This document shows, piece after piece, positions 8,919 to 17,450 of a DNA stretch of 37,144 nucleotides. The stretch is from Pseudobdellovibrionaceae bacterium (GTDB taxonomy: Bacteria; Bdellovibrionota; Bdellovibrionia; Bdellovibrionales; Bdellovibrionaceae): contig JAEUWH010000074.1 in the NCBI GenBank assembly GCA_016785955.1, positions 1 to 37,144 of the forward strand, given 5' to 3'. The stretch's first letter is position 1. Every line of letters begins with the position of its first letter. The notes under the pieces were generated by a model, which worked only from the letters and a program-made list of their open reading frames with translations, was not told where the DNA came from and ran no database searches. The position numbers were made by a program, and so were the translations under genes.

Positions 8919-10357
8919 TGGCTTATGAAATTCGTGGTTATGAACCAACTATTGGGATCGAGATTCACGTACAACTGAACACAAATAGTAAGATTTTTTC
9001 TTCTGACGGTACCGAGTTCGCAGCCGGTGATAACGAAAATATTTCCACCGTCAGTGCGGGTCTTCCTGGCTCGTTGCCGGTTTTGAATAAAAAGGTTGTC
9101 GAGCTGGCCATCAAAACGGGATTGGCGCTTCAGTGTAACATACGTACCAAATCTGTTTTTGCACGTAAAAATTATTTTTACCCAGATTTACCAAAAGGGT
9201 ATCAAATATCTCAGTATGAAGAGCCTATTTGCGAAAATGGCTACATCATGCTGAAAATGCCCGAATATGAAAAAAAAATTAACATAGTCCGAGCCCACCT
9301 AGAAGAGGATGCGGGCAAGTCTACTCATCACGGAGATGTGACGCTATTAAACTATAATCGAGCGGGAGTGCCATTGCTGGAGATCGTTTCCGGACCCGAC
9401 CTCAGCTCTCCGCAAGAAGCGGCAGAGTATGGCAAAATTATTCGACAGATTGTTCGGTATCTAGATGTCTGTGATGGCAATTTGGAAGAAGGATCTCTTC
9501 GGTGTGATTGTAATGTCAGTGTTAAGCGCGTGGGCGAGAAAAAATTGGGAACCAAAGTGGAGCTAAAAAACATCAATTCGTTTCGGTTTATTGAAAAAGC
9601 CATCGAGTTTGAAATTGATCGACAAATTGATCTTGTGGAAAGAAATGAGAAAATCATTCAAGAGACTCGCTTGTATGATTCGGATAAAAATCGAACGTAT
9701 TCCATGCGCGTAAAAGAAGATGCCCAAGATTATCGCTATTTTCCAGACCCAGATTTGCTGCCGATTCGAATTCCACAAAATAAAATAGAGGATATTCGTA
9801 AAACTTTGCCCGAGTTGCCGCAACAACGCCAGGTACGTTTTACGGGGCAGTTGGGGCTTCCAGAATATGATGCTATGGTGTTGACCGATGAAAAAGAAAT
9901 TGCAAATTTTTTCGAGGAAACCGCCAAGGCGTGCGGTAACCCAAAAGCCGCTTCAAATTGGATCATGACGGAAGTCATGCGGGAAATGAAGCAATCACAA
10001 ATGGGAATTGGCCAATCAAAGTTAACCCCGGTCTTATTGGCCGAATTGATTTCGCTGATCGATAAGCAAGTTATTTCAGGAAAAATTGCGAAAACTATTT
10101 TTGGTGATGTATGGGCGACGGGAAAAAATCCGCAGAAATTAATTGATGAGAAAGGCTTAGGACAAATTAGTGATGATTCTGTGATCGAAAAAATTATTGA
10201 CGATGTTCTGGGGGCCAATGAAAAAAATGTGGCCGAGTATAAATCCGGAAAAACAAAAGTTTTTGGATTTTTTGTTGGGCAAATTATGAAGCTCTCTAAA
10301 GGGCAAGCTAGTCCAGATAAAGTCAACGAGATCTTAAAGCGTAAATTGGATCAATAG
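8918..10357 (+). CDS. gatB: Asp/Glu-tRNA amidotransferase subunit B
   Basis: GatB binds the misacylated tRNA, phosphorylates the side-chain carboxylate with ATP and transfers ammonia delivered from GatA. Family landmarks include PTIGIEIHVQLNT near the N-terminus, YFYPDLPKGYQISQYEEPI, VRAHLEEDAGKSTH, YNRAGVPLLEIVSGPD and DYRYFPDPDLLP. The C-terminal 150 residues are the helical GatB/YqeY tail domain. At 479 residues it is full length. Its stop overlaps the GTG start of the following phosphatase gene by one base. Confidence 0.97.
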   Translation: MAYEIRGYEPTIGIEIHVQLNTNSKIFSSDGTEFAAGDNENISTVSAGLPGSLPVLNKKVVELAIKTGLALQCNIRTKSVFARKNYFYPDLPKGYQISQYEEPICENGYIMLKMPEYEKKINIVRAHLEEDAGKSTHHGDVTLLNYNRAGVPLLEIVSGPDLSSPQEAAEYGKIIRQIVRYLDVCDGNLEEGSLRCDCNVSVKRVGEKKLGTKVELKNINSFRFIEKAIEFEIDRQIDLVERNEKIIQETRLYDSDKNRTYSMRVKEDAQDYRYFPDPDLLPIRIPQNKIEDIRKTLPELPQQRQVRFTGQLGLPEYDAMVLTDEKEIANFFEETAKACGNPKAASNWIMTEVMREMKQSQMGIGQSKLTPVLLAELISLIDKQVISGKIAKTIFGDVWATGKNPQKLIDEKGLGQISDDSVIEKIIDDVLGANEKNVAEYKSGKTKVFGFFVGQIMKLSKGQASPDKVNEILKRKLDQ

Positions 10358-11304
10358 TGAAACCTGATGATTGTAAGATTGCTAGTATTGATATTGGATC
10401 TAACTCATTTTTATTGCTTTTATGTCGGGCAAGCTCTGCGGGCATTGTACAGATAGACCACGATGTGGTGGATATTGTTCGCTTGGGTCAGGGGCTTTCG
10501 GGTAGTAATCGTTTTCATCCAGACGCCTTAAAAAGAGCGGATAAGACTTTAAGTGAATTTAAAAAATTGATTGATCAATATAAGCCTGATGTGGTCTTAG
10601 CCAAAGCTACGGCGGCGGCTCGACGTGCTGAAAACCGCGCCGAGCTGGTGAACATTGGAAAAAAATTTGGGATAGATATTCAAACAATACCCGGAGAGTA
10701 CGAGGCCAAAATCACCTATCAAGGTGTCTTTTGGGGGCAGTCTGAGGACACGTCTGATTATAATATGTTGATTGATATCGGTGGTGGTTCTACGGAGTTG
10801 ATTGTGGGGAAAGGACTTAGTATTGAGTACAGCATCAGTATACCTTTCGGAGCCGTACTTCTGACCGAGCGGTTTATCACCACGCACCCCATTTTACCTG
10901 ACGACGAAGCCAATTTAGTTCGTGAGATCGAAAGCGAAATCGCATTGGCATTGAAAAATATTTCTAAGTTTCCAATTAAAAATATTTATGCGGTTGCAGG
11001 AACCCCAACGACATTAGCGCAGATTTTATTAGGCGGATACGAAGACGCTAAAGTGAATGGTTTTGTACTTACCTTGGATCATCTAAAAAAATTAGAGACC
11101 GAATTAAAAATCAGAACACCAGAACAACGAATCCGTGAAATGGGTGTGCCCAAAGGCCGCGCCGATGTTTTGTATGCTGGGACGGTGTTGTTAAGAAAGC
11201 TCGTCGACGCCTTGGCGGGGCGAGATATTTTTGTTTCTACGCGCGGCGTGCGCCACGGAATCGTAGCCGACTATTTTTTAAACCAATCAAAGGCCGCAAA
11301 TTAA
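10357..11304 (+). CDS. Ppx/GppA family exopolyphosphatase or pppGpp phosphatase
   Basis: This enzyme of the ASKHA fold hydrolyses polyphosphate and/or pppGpp. Its motifs follow the family order: IDIGSNSFLLLL (phosphate 1 loop), ATAAARRAENR, the catalytic-Glu segment PGEYEAKITYQG, LIDIGGGSTELIVG and VAGTPTTLAQ. At 315 residues it is the short form made of the two core lobes only, lacking the C-terminal HD-like domain of E. coli Ppx. Which substrate it prefers cannot be told. The GTG start overlaps the gatB stop, so it belongs to the gat operon, linking tRNA amidation with alarmone or polyphosphate turnover. Confidence 0.9.
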   Translation: MKPDDCKIASIDIGSNSFLLLLCRASSAGIVQIDHDVVDIVRLGQGLSGSNRFHPDALKRADKTLSEFKKLIDQYKPDVVLAKATAAARRAENRAELVNIGKKFGIDIQTIPGEYEAKITYQGVFWGQSEDTSDYNMLIDIGGGSTELIVGKGLSIEYSISIPFGAVLLTERFITTHPILPDDEANLVREIESEIALALKNISKFPIKNIYAVAGTPTTLAQILLGGYEDAKVNGFVLTLDHLKKLETELKIRTPEQRIREMGVPKGRADVLYAGTVLLRKLVDALAGRDIFVSTRGVRHGIVADYFLNQSKAAN

Positions 11305-11317
11305 GTTAGGATGAGAC

Positions 11318-11773
11318 ATGCTAAAAATGCAAAATATACTGATTGTCGTTGCACTTCTGTTTTTCTCGAAAGCAGGTTTGAGTAAAGATTTTAAAAAAGG
11401 CACGATTAAAATAAAAAATATTACTTTGAACACAGAGTTTGCAATTACGGACGCCGAACAACAGCTGGGTTTGATGAATCGAACGGAATTGCCGGATAAT
11501 TTTGGTATGTTATTTATTTTTGAAAACAATGATTATCGTGCGTTTTGGATGAAAGATACGTTTGTTGACTTGTCGATCGCTTACATCGGGGCAGATAAAA
11601 AGATCAACGAAATACTGGACATGAAGGCCGTAACAAGTTCGACTGATTTAAATACGCCCAGTTACCCCAGCAAAGAAAAAGCCATGTACGCGCTCGAGGT
11701 CAGGCAGGGGTGGTTTAAGAAAAACAAGATTAAGGTCGGTGATAAAATTAAAGATATTAATATTAAAAAGTGA
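11318..11773 (+). CDS. Secreted DUF192 protein
   Basis: A 151-residue protein with an N-terminal signal peptide (MLKMQNILIVVALLFFSKAGLS, cut near residue 22) and a DUF192 (COG1430) domain. Typical features are the segment QQLGLMNRTELPDNFGMLFIF, then AFWMKDTFVDLSIAYI and the late ALEVRQGWFKKNKIKVGDKI. The biochemical role of DUF192 proteins is unknown. AGGA lies 7 nt before the ATG, and the gene is only 13 bp after the Ppx/GppA stop, so it is probably the last gene of the gat operon. Confidence 0.88.
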   Translation: MLKMQNILIVVALLFFSKAGLSKDFKKGTIKIKNITLNTEFAITDAEQQLGLMNRTELPDNFGMLFIFENNDYRAFWMKDTFVDLSIAYIGADKKINEILDMKAVTSSTDLNTPSYPSKEKAMYALEVRQGWFKKNKIKVGDKIKDINIKK

Positions 11774-11984
11774 ATTTTCTTTTTCTTAAGACCATAAATG
11801 AATGTGCCCTTCAGCAGAATTTTTTGCCATCTTCTGACCTATAATAGGCTGTAGGTCTAGATATAAAAAATATTCTTGAGTCCTGTAGATACAAAGTAAT
11901 TGATTGTCCCTAGCAATGTGCTTAAATAAAAAGTGAAACTTTACAGAAAACAGTAGTTTCGAATATAGATCAAGGATGAAATAT

Positions 11985-13355
11985 ATGAAAAAATATTTAT
12001 TGGTTCTCTTGGCATCCCTAACACTTGTTGTTTCAAGCGTCCGCTGTACATCAAGTGATTCAAGCGGAGAAACGGGAGAAGAAATTGCTTCTGAGGGCGG
12101 CGAAAATCCAGAAGTCGTATCAGATGGTAATGAGGGCTCTGTAGGTGATGCCACTGGCGGAGGAGATGTAGCTGCCCCAGAGACATTGGCCGAAGGAAAC
12201 TTAAGTGATCCATCCTTGGATCCAAATGTTGGCGGTGAAACTGCCGTTGTTGATCCTAGCCAGCAGCAGTTAGATGCAAATGGAAATCCAATTGATCATA
12301 GTTTGCAAACTCAATCGACGCCAACTCCTGTTGAGCCAGCACCGGTAGACACGGTATCGACGCCGCCAACGGAAACAGTTCCAGCGCCAAGTATTACGGA
12401 GACAGCAGCCGTGCCAGTTCCGGAAGTGAAAGCGCCTGTGGCTGAGTATCAAAAAATGAAAGATGCAACGTGGATCGTAAATAAGAAAGTGGTTAATACG
12501 GTTTACTTTGCTCGCCCAGAGGATACCTGGAAATCAATTTCAGAGAAAATTTATGGGAATGCAGATCACGTAAAAGACTTGAAGAAAATCAATTCAGGTT
12601 TCAAAAGCCGGAACATTCGTGTGGGGGATAAAGTTTATTATAATTCTCCAAATCGGCCTGATGATAATACTAAATTAATTACTTATTACGAAGATAAAGG
12701 CTTACAACCGCAGGTTTACACGGCTAAAGAGGGCGATAAAGTTAAAACTATAGCCAAAGATCTTTTAGGCTTTGATAGTGCTTGGAAAGAAGTGTGGGGA
12801 TCGAATGGTTTTGAGTCTCAGAAAACTTTGGACCCAGGAACAGAGATCAAGTACTGGAAAGAGGACGCGCCAAGCACCGTGATAGCGAAAACAGATTTAC
12901 CTCCAGCGCCACCAATGGAAGCGCCGCCTTCACCGCCAGATATGGGTTCAATGCCTCCGCCGCCGCCGGACATGGGTTCTACACCCCCACCACCTCCACC
13001 ACCTCCACCAGATATGGGGCACACTCCGCCGCCGCCACCAGATTTTGCGTCCACTCCTCCACCTCCGCCGCCAGATATGGGTTCAATGCCTCCGCCGCCG
13101 CCGGACATGGGTTCTACGCCCCCACCACCTCCACCAGATATGGGGCACACTCCGCCGCCGCCAGATATGGGAAATCAAGCCTCAACGGCGCCTCATACGG
13201 ATGACAGCACCATTGCTGGTATGGACCAAGAAACTATCATGATAGTAGGTATTGGTGCGGCAGCCTTGTTGCTTGCTGTGGTCTTTATTGTGAAGAGAAA
13301 AAACAAACAACGACAAGAGTTTGAACAAGCAATGAATGAAACTCAGGTTGGCTAG
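11985..13355 (+). CDS. LysM-like, proline-rich envelope protein with C-terminal TM anchor
   Basis: The product has four parts: a hydrophobic N-terminal signal or anchor (about 1-20), a low-complexity acidic and Pro/Thr-rich stretch (about 22-150), two consecutive LysM-like modules (about 155-300; TVYFARPEDTWKSISEKIYG and QVYTAKEGDKVKTIAKDLLG starts), and a linker of repeated P-P-P-D-M-G units (about 300-400). A C-terminal TM helix (IMIVGIGAAALLLAVVFIV) with a basic tail (KRKNKQRQ) follows. LysM modules usually bind peptidoglycan glycans. I prefer the ATG at 11985, with AAGGA 8 nt upstream, over the one at 11976, whose ribosome site would overlap it. Cys21 (VSSVRC-TSS) could be a lipidation site, but Arg at -1 breaks the normal lipobox. 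Function is unknown. Confidence 0.82.
   Translation: MKKYLLVLLASLTLVVSSVRCTSSDSSGETGEEIASEGGENPEVVSDGNEGSVGDATGGGDVAAPETLAEGNLSDPSLDPNVGGETAVVDPSQQQLDANGNPIDHSLQTQSTPTPVEPAPVDTVSTPPTETVPAPSITETAAVPVPEVKAPVAEYQKMKDATWIVNKKVVNTVYFARPEDTWKSISEKIYGNADHVKDLKKINSGFKSRNIRVGDKVYYNSPNRPDDNTKLITYYEDKGLQPQVYTAKEGDKVKTIAKDLLGFDSAWKEVWGSNGFESQKTLDPGTEIKYWKEDAPSTVIAKTDLPPAPPMEAPPSPPDMGSMPPPPPDMGSTPPPPPPPPPDMGHTPPPPPDFASTPPPPPPDMGSMPPPPPDMGSTPPPPPPDMGHTPPPPDMGNQASTAPHTDDSTIAGMDQETIMIVGIGAAALLLAVVFIVKRKNKQRQEFEQAMNETQVG
12938..13170. repeat. Tandem 135-bp repeat in the proline-rich linker
   Basis: The segment beginning at 12938 recurs almost exactly at 13073, an offset of 135 bp (45 codons). The copies differ by a few substitutions and by in-frame losses of 9 and 3 bp in the second. 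Each copy codes for several P-rich D-M-G units, so unequal recombination can change linker length without shifting frame. Confidence 0.85.
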
Positions 13356-13383
13356 TTTATAAAGTTGATAGTCAGAAAAAGAA

Positions 13384-13403
13384 AAGGAGCTGAAAAGCTC
13401 CTT
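13384..13403 (-). terminator. Hairpin between two convergent genes
   Basis: An 8-bp perfect stem (13384-13391 with 13396-13403) closes a GAAA tetraloop. On the minus strand it is followed by a T-rich run (TTTTCTTTTTC). However it lies just beyond the 3' end of the minus-strand PilZ gene and also 29 bp past the plus-strand LysM gene, so it probably terminates both transcripts, better on the minus strand. Confidence 0.7.
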
Positions 13404-13430
13404 GTTGTCCTATTAAAATAGAATAAAAAA

Positions 13431-13796
13431 TTATCCCACTTTTTTCAGAATTTTATCTAAAACGTCACGTCGATCAGATCGTTGTGCTTCTACAAAGTAA
13501 ATTAAATCATCGACAATTTGTACATCGCGATTATTCACAGGCATAAATTTAAGACCACAACCCACCGAATTTGCCCATACGACGGTCGCTTGGATTTTGC
13601 GTTCACGGCCCGCTACTTCAAAGAAAACGACTAGTTTATCGTTTGGCTTGAGACCGGATTCTTCATGTTCGAGAAAGGCTCCCGACAAACTAATATTACG
13701 TAAATTCCCTTTAGAGTTTTCGCGTGAATAGTTCTTTTTAAAGGAAACTGGCAATAACAACTGGGTTCTGGGTGATGGAATATTGTTTGAATCCAT
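13431..13796 (-). CDS. PilZ domain protein
   Basis: A stand-alone PilZ protein of 121 residues. I chose the ATG at 13796 because GGAG lies 6 nt upstream; the frame continues upstream but has no similar site. The second c-di-GMP motif is present as N34-x-S36-x-x-G39 in RNISLSGAFL, followed by the beta strands DKLVVFFEV and QATVVWANSVGCGLKFM. The first motif, RxxxR, is incomplete: R10 is there, but the partner positions 6 and 14 are Ile and Leu. It may therefore bind c-di-GMP weakly or not at all. Bdellovibrio species carry many PilZ proteins tied to motility and predation. Confidence 0.85.
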   Translation of the reverse strand: MDSNNIPSPRTQLLLPVSFKKNYSRENSKGNLRNISLSGAFLEHEESGLKPNDKLVVFFEVAGRERKIQATVVWANSVGCGLKFMPVNNRDVQIVDDLIYFVEAQRSDRRDVLDKILKKVG

Positions 13797-14014
13797 TCTT
13801 AGCTCCTTTCGTTCAAATAGATACTCGGAGAATAAATCATAAAACTTTACAAAACTTTCGCAAAACAATGGCCAATCAAGGTTTTCGAGAGAGTTCTGTA
13901 TATAAAATTTTTTAATGCGTGAAAAATGTCGTATATTTCCCTAGTTTGTGGACAAGTTTGGGCGCAAATTCTCGTTTTAAGACATTCTTTCCAGGCAGAC
14001 ACAAGAATTTCCCA

Positions 14015-14042
14015 TTGACAAAAGTCGAGATTGAGCTAAACT
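14015..14042 (+). promoter_or_regulatory. Predicted rho promoter
   Basis: A perfect TTGACA at 14015-14020 and TAAACT at 14037-14042 are spaced by 16 bp. The transcript would start near 14050 and give a leader of about 160 nt before rho. The leader contains a small hairpin (14070-14074 with 14078-14082). Long leaders are usual for rho genes that are autoregulated, but that is inference here. The rest of the 13797-14209 gap shows nothing gene-like. Confidence 0.55.
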
Positions 14043-14209
14043 GAAAGAGTATTTGTTCTGAATACCCTTGGCAGAAGCTGCCCCAATGACAATTCTATAA
14101 AAGGTTCTTTATAAATTAACTAAAACCAATTTATTAAAAAGAAAATCGAAAAGAGAATTTCAGCTTGTCAGTTTTTTTAGCCAGCCAATCACATTATAAG
14201 GAGTCGCGT

Positions 14210-16129
14210 TTGTCGGATTCAAAAAACCAGACTAATGAAGGCAAGACAGTAGATACAATTAAAAAAAGAGGCCGTGCTAAACCAGCAGAAGATGGAAAGA
14301 AAGCTAAAACCAATGCTGAAAATGCCGTTGAAAGTAATGCGGTAGAAGCTAGTCCAGCGCCGGCACCTGCACCAGAAGTGCCTTCATCGCCACCCCCGGC
14401 GGCTCCACCTCAAGTGGCGACATCTTCGGACGGCCCACCAGCCTCGGCACCAGTAACAAGTGCTGAGAGTGTACCGCAGGCTCCACCAAGTTCAGGCTCC
14501 GAGAATCGTCCACAGCAAAATCAAGAAAATCGAAATAGTAGCAACAATAATAACAAACGCTACGACAACAATCGAAATAACAACAACAACTATTATAAAA
14601 ACAATCATAAGCAAAATTATCAGAACAATCGAAATCGAAATGATAGAAATGATCGCAACGACCGCTATGATCGCGGAGACAGAAACGATCGTTATTCAAA
14701 TGAAAGAGCAGAATTGAGAGAGCAGTACCAACAAAGACAAAATCAAAAAAGTCACGGTCACGGAGATAGTGACGTGAATCCTAATCCAGATGATATGCAC
14801 TTAAAAAATGGTGCCGCAATGGAGGGAGCTGAAGTCGATATCACCGGAATTAATTTAACGGACGAAGAAAAAAGCTGGCTATCTTCAAAAGACTTGAAGA
14901 CAAAAAACATTCAAGAGCTTACAGGTCTTGCGATTAAATTAAAGATTGAAAATGCGGCTGGTTTACGCCGTCAGGACATGATTTTTGAAATCTTAAAACG
15001 TTCAGCAAAACTGGGTGTAGATATTTATGGGTCTGGCGTTTTGGAAATCTTGCCCGACGGGTACGGATTCCTACGATCACCAGATTATAATTACTTACCA
15101 GGACCAGATGATATTTATGTATCTCCATCGCAAATCCGTCGTTTTGGTTTAAGAACTGGCGATACAGTTACAGGTACAGTGCGACCACCAAAAGAGGGTG
15201 AACGTTATTTTGCGCTATTAAAAGTGGATACGTTAAACTTTGAAAATACTGAAAACGGTAAAGACAAAATTTTATTCGATAATTTGACTCCGCTTTATCC
15301 GCAGCAGCGTTTAAAGCTGGAGCATGGACCGGCGGAGTATACCACTCGAGTTGTAGATTTGATGAGTCCATTAGGAAAAGGTCAACGCGCACTGATCGTG
15401 GCGCCTCCCCGTACGGGTAAAACTGTTTTACTTCAAAATATTGCAAACGCAATTACCGCGAATCACCCTGAAGTTAAATTGATTGTATTATTGATCGATG
15501 AACGTCCGGAAGAGGTGACGGACATGCAACGAACGGTGAAAGGCGAAGTGGTTTCGTCAACATTCGACGAGCCACCGACTCGTCACGTTCAAGTGGCCGA
15601 TATGGTTCTTGAAAAAGCTAAACGGCTAGTCGAGCATAAACACGATGTCGTTATTTTACTAGATTCGATCACTCGTTTAGCCCGTGCGTACAACACAGTA
15701 GTGCCACCATCGGGAAAAATTTTATCCGGCGGGGTGGATTCAAATGCCCTTCATAAGCCAAAACGTTTCTTTGGGGCCGCTCGAAATATCGAGGAAGGCG
15801 GATCTTTGACGATCATTGCTACGGCACTTGTCGATACGGGTTCAAGAATGGACGAGGTAATTTTTGAGGAGTTCAAAGGAACTGGTAACTCGGAAATTCA
15901 TTTAGATCGCAAGCTTATGGAAAAACGTATTTTCCCTTGTATGGACATTAATAAATCGGGAACGCGAAAAGAAGACTTACTGGTTGAACAGAAAGACCTT
16001 CAAAGATTGTGGATCCTGAGAAAAGTCTTAGCTCCAATGAATCCTGTCGACGCGATGGAATTCCTACTGGATAAAGTGTCTGCAACAAAGTCAAATGCGG
16101 CGTTTTTAACTAGTATGAGCGGCGGCTAG
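14210..16129 (+). CDS. rho: Transcription termination factor Rho with long disordered N-terminus
   Basis: Rho is the hexameric RNA helicase that ends transcription. The 639-residue chain is about 220 longer than E. coli Rho. Residues 45-97 are Pro/Ala/Ser-rich, and 98-180 are dominated by Asn, Arg, Asp, Gln and Tyr, clearly disordered and prion-like. Then come the Rho N-terminal helical domain (about 215-270), the cold-shock-type RNA-binding domain ([14 protein letters not shown], about 278-345) and the RecA-like motor with Walker A APPRTGKT (398-405) and Walker [11 protein letters not shown]. The start is TTG 14210 because AAGGAG lies 6 nt upstream; a TTG at 14165 has no such site. The next gene is convergent. 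Confidence 0.95.
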   Translation: MSDSKNQTNEGKTVDTIKKRGRAKPAEDGKKAKTNAENAVESNAVEASPAPAPAPEVPSSPPPAAPPQVATSSDGPPASAPVTSAESVPQAPPSSGSENRPQQNQENRNSSNNNNKRYDNNRNNNNNYYKNNHKQNYQNNRNRNDRNDRNDRYDRGDRNDRYSNERAELREQYQQRQNQKSHGHGDSDVNPNPDDMHLKNGAAMEGAEVDITGINLTDEEKSWLSSKDLKTKNIQELTGLAIKLKIENAAGLRRQDMIFEILKRSAKLGVDIYGSGVLEILPDGYGFLRSPDYNYLPGPDDIYVSPSQIRRFGLRTGDTVTGTVRPPKEGERYFALLKVDTLNFENTENGKDKILFDNLTPLYPQQRLKLEHGPAEYTTRVVDLMSPLGKGQRALIVAPPRTGKTVLLQNIANAITANHPEVKLIVLLIDERPEEVTDMQRTVKGEVVSSTFDEPPTRHVQVADMVLEKAKRLVEHKHDVVILLDSITRLARAYNTVVPPSGKILSGGVDSNALHKPKRFFGAARNIEEGGSLTIIATALVDTGSRMDEVIFEEFKGTGNSEIHLDRKLMEKRIFPCMDINKSGTRKEDLLVEQKDLQRLWILRKVLAPMNPVDAMEFLLDKVSATKSNAAFLTSMSGG

Positions 16130-16181
16130 TTCTTCGAGCCCAGCAAGTTCAAATTAGGCTATGCACGAGAAAACGAGGTAA

Positions 16182-17450
16182 TCAATTCCGTATATCAATG
16201 ATACGTTTTAGTTTACCCGTTCGCTCATTAGTTTCGAGGGCCGCCATGTCGACAAATTCAGTTTCAATGGGATGAATCAGGTTGTCGGATACCAGATTTT
16301 TAATCAATCCCCGTTCTTCGTAAATGCAATTTACGATTAATTTTTTGAGTTTAAGTTGAGTCTCGTGTGTGTCTTGATTGCTCTGGGCCGCAATACGAAT
16401 AATCAGCTGGTCTCGATTGTCAAAATGAGCAAGTCTAACTTGAAAACCTTTGATGTGGATTTGATTATGGAATTTGTAGAGAAGTTTGCTGATGTCTTCA
16501 TAGAATATGGTGGCCGGCCCAACCCTTGCGCCCTCTTCCGATCGTCCCAAAATTTTAAACTTCCGATATCTTTCTTGGGATTGATCTTCTATCCACATGG
16601 CTTTGTCTCCCACCGGATAGCGAATAATTGGCATCAATGAGCGTGTTAGGTTGGTTAGAAACATCTTTCCTGAACGATTAACGTCATTAATTGGCTCCAA
16701 TGTGTCCTCGTCCAAAATTTCAATAATTGTATGATCTGAAAAAACTCGATGCTCTTGAAGTAAACAGGAAGAGTCGGCAAATCCCAATAACCCACCATCG
16801 ACACTGGCATATCCGATCGATTGGACGTGGGCGTCGGGAAAAACGTCCTTAATAAATTCTATTTGATCTTGATACAGACTTTCGCCACCGAACAATATTT
16901 TCTTTGGCGCAAGAAGCTGATTTTTTTGTGCATACTCGGTCAGTTTCATGATCGTGGTTGGTACGCCAGCCCATGTTTCAATTTCAAAAGAATTTATGGT
17001 GTCCACGATATGGTTAAAATCAGCGCCTCCACTTAAAGGATACTGGATAGCCCGGGTGCCAGATTTTTCAATTGATTTCAGAATAAACAAGAACGATGCA
17101 TACAAGTCGCCAGCGTAGAATAAATTTGCTATCCTTTCTCCTTGCCCAAGACCACCCATAGCCATTCCCTGACCGAAAGTCAGGGTAAAAATCTCCCATT
17201 CTTCTAAAGTAAAAAAAGAAAATTTTGGATTTCCTGTCGTGCCACCACTTTTAAAAACGATTCCATCCTGTTGTACAGATGTCAGAACTTGATTGTTTTT
17301 GATCGAATTTTCTTTCCAAAAACAGACGCTATCAAAAATCGGCAGGTCTGAAATATCTTTGAAAGAGTTCACGCTTTTATAAAGCTCTCTATAAAAGGGA
17401 GAAAATTCTTTGGCGATTTTGAAAAGTTCTTCAATGGTATAGATCTTCAT
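16182..17450 (-). CDS. PaaK-like adenylate-forming enzyme (stand-alone)
   Basis: A 422-residue acyl-adenylating enzyme of the phenylacetate-CoA ligase (PaaK) group, which activates a carboxylate with ATP and may load CoA or a carrier. Motifs: the P-loop FKSGGTTGNPKFS (about 68-80), GVPTTIMKL, FGGESLY, YASVDGGLLGF and IRYPVGDKA. It lacks the CxCG zinc-like element found in many PaaK proteins and in its operon neighbour. The P-loop surroundings and the SVDGG/SVDMG segment match the C-terminal half of the upstream fusion protein, so the two are paralogues. The ATG directly abuts the upstream TAA, with GGAG 7 nt before it. It is the last gene of the five-gene operon. The substrate is unknown. Confidence 0.85.
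   Translation of the reverse strand: MKIYTIEELFKIAKEFSPFYRELYKSVNSFKDISDLPIFDSVCFWKENSIKNNQVLTSVQQDGIVFKSGGTTGNPKFSFFTLEEWEIFTLTFGQGMAMGGLGQGERIANLFYAGDLYASFLFILKSIEKSGTRAIQYPLSGGADFNHIVDTINSFEIETWAGVPTTIMKLTEYAQKNQLLAPKKILFGGESLYQDQIEFIKDVFPDAHVQSIGYASVDGGLLGFADSSCLLQEHRVFSDHTIIEILDEDTLEPINDVNRSGKMFLTNLTRSLMPIIRYPVGDKAMWIEDQSQERYRKFKILGRSEEGARVGPATIFYEDISKLLYKFHNQIHIKGFQVRLAHFDNRDQLIIRIAAQSNQDTHETQLKLKKLIVNCIYEERGLIKNLVSDNLIHPIETEFVDMAALETNERTGKLKRIIDIRN

Noticed and set aside
12818-13150. Minus-strand Gly-rich frame over the proline repeats
   Set aside because: It is the complement of the CCx-rich repeat; no ribosome site, and the plus-strand gene explains the pattern.
13384-13403. The hairpin as part of a CRISPR or repeat array
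   Set aside because: It is a single hairpin with a GAAA loop between convergent genes; no further copies or spacers. No CRISPR array was seen anywhere in the window.
14349-14717. Frames in both strands over the rho low-complexity region
   Set aside because: They are shadows of the AAY/CGN-rich codons of rho; homopolymer-like peptides and no start signals.
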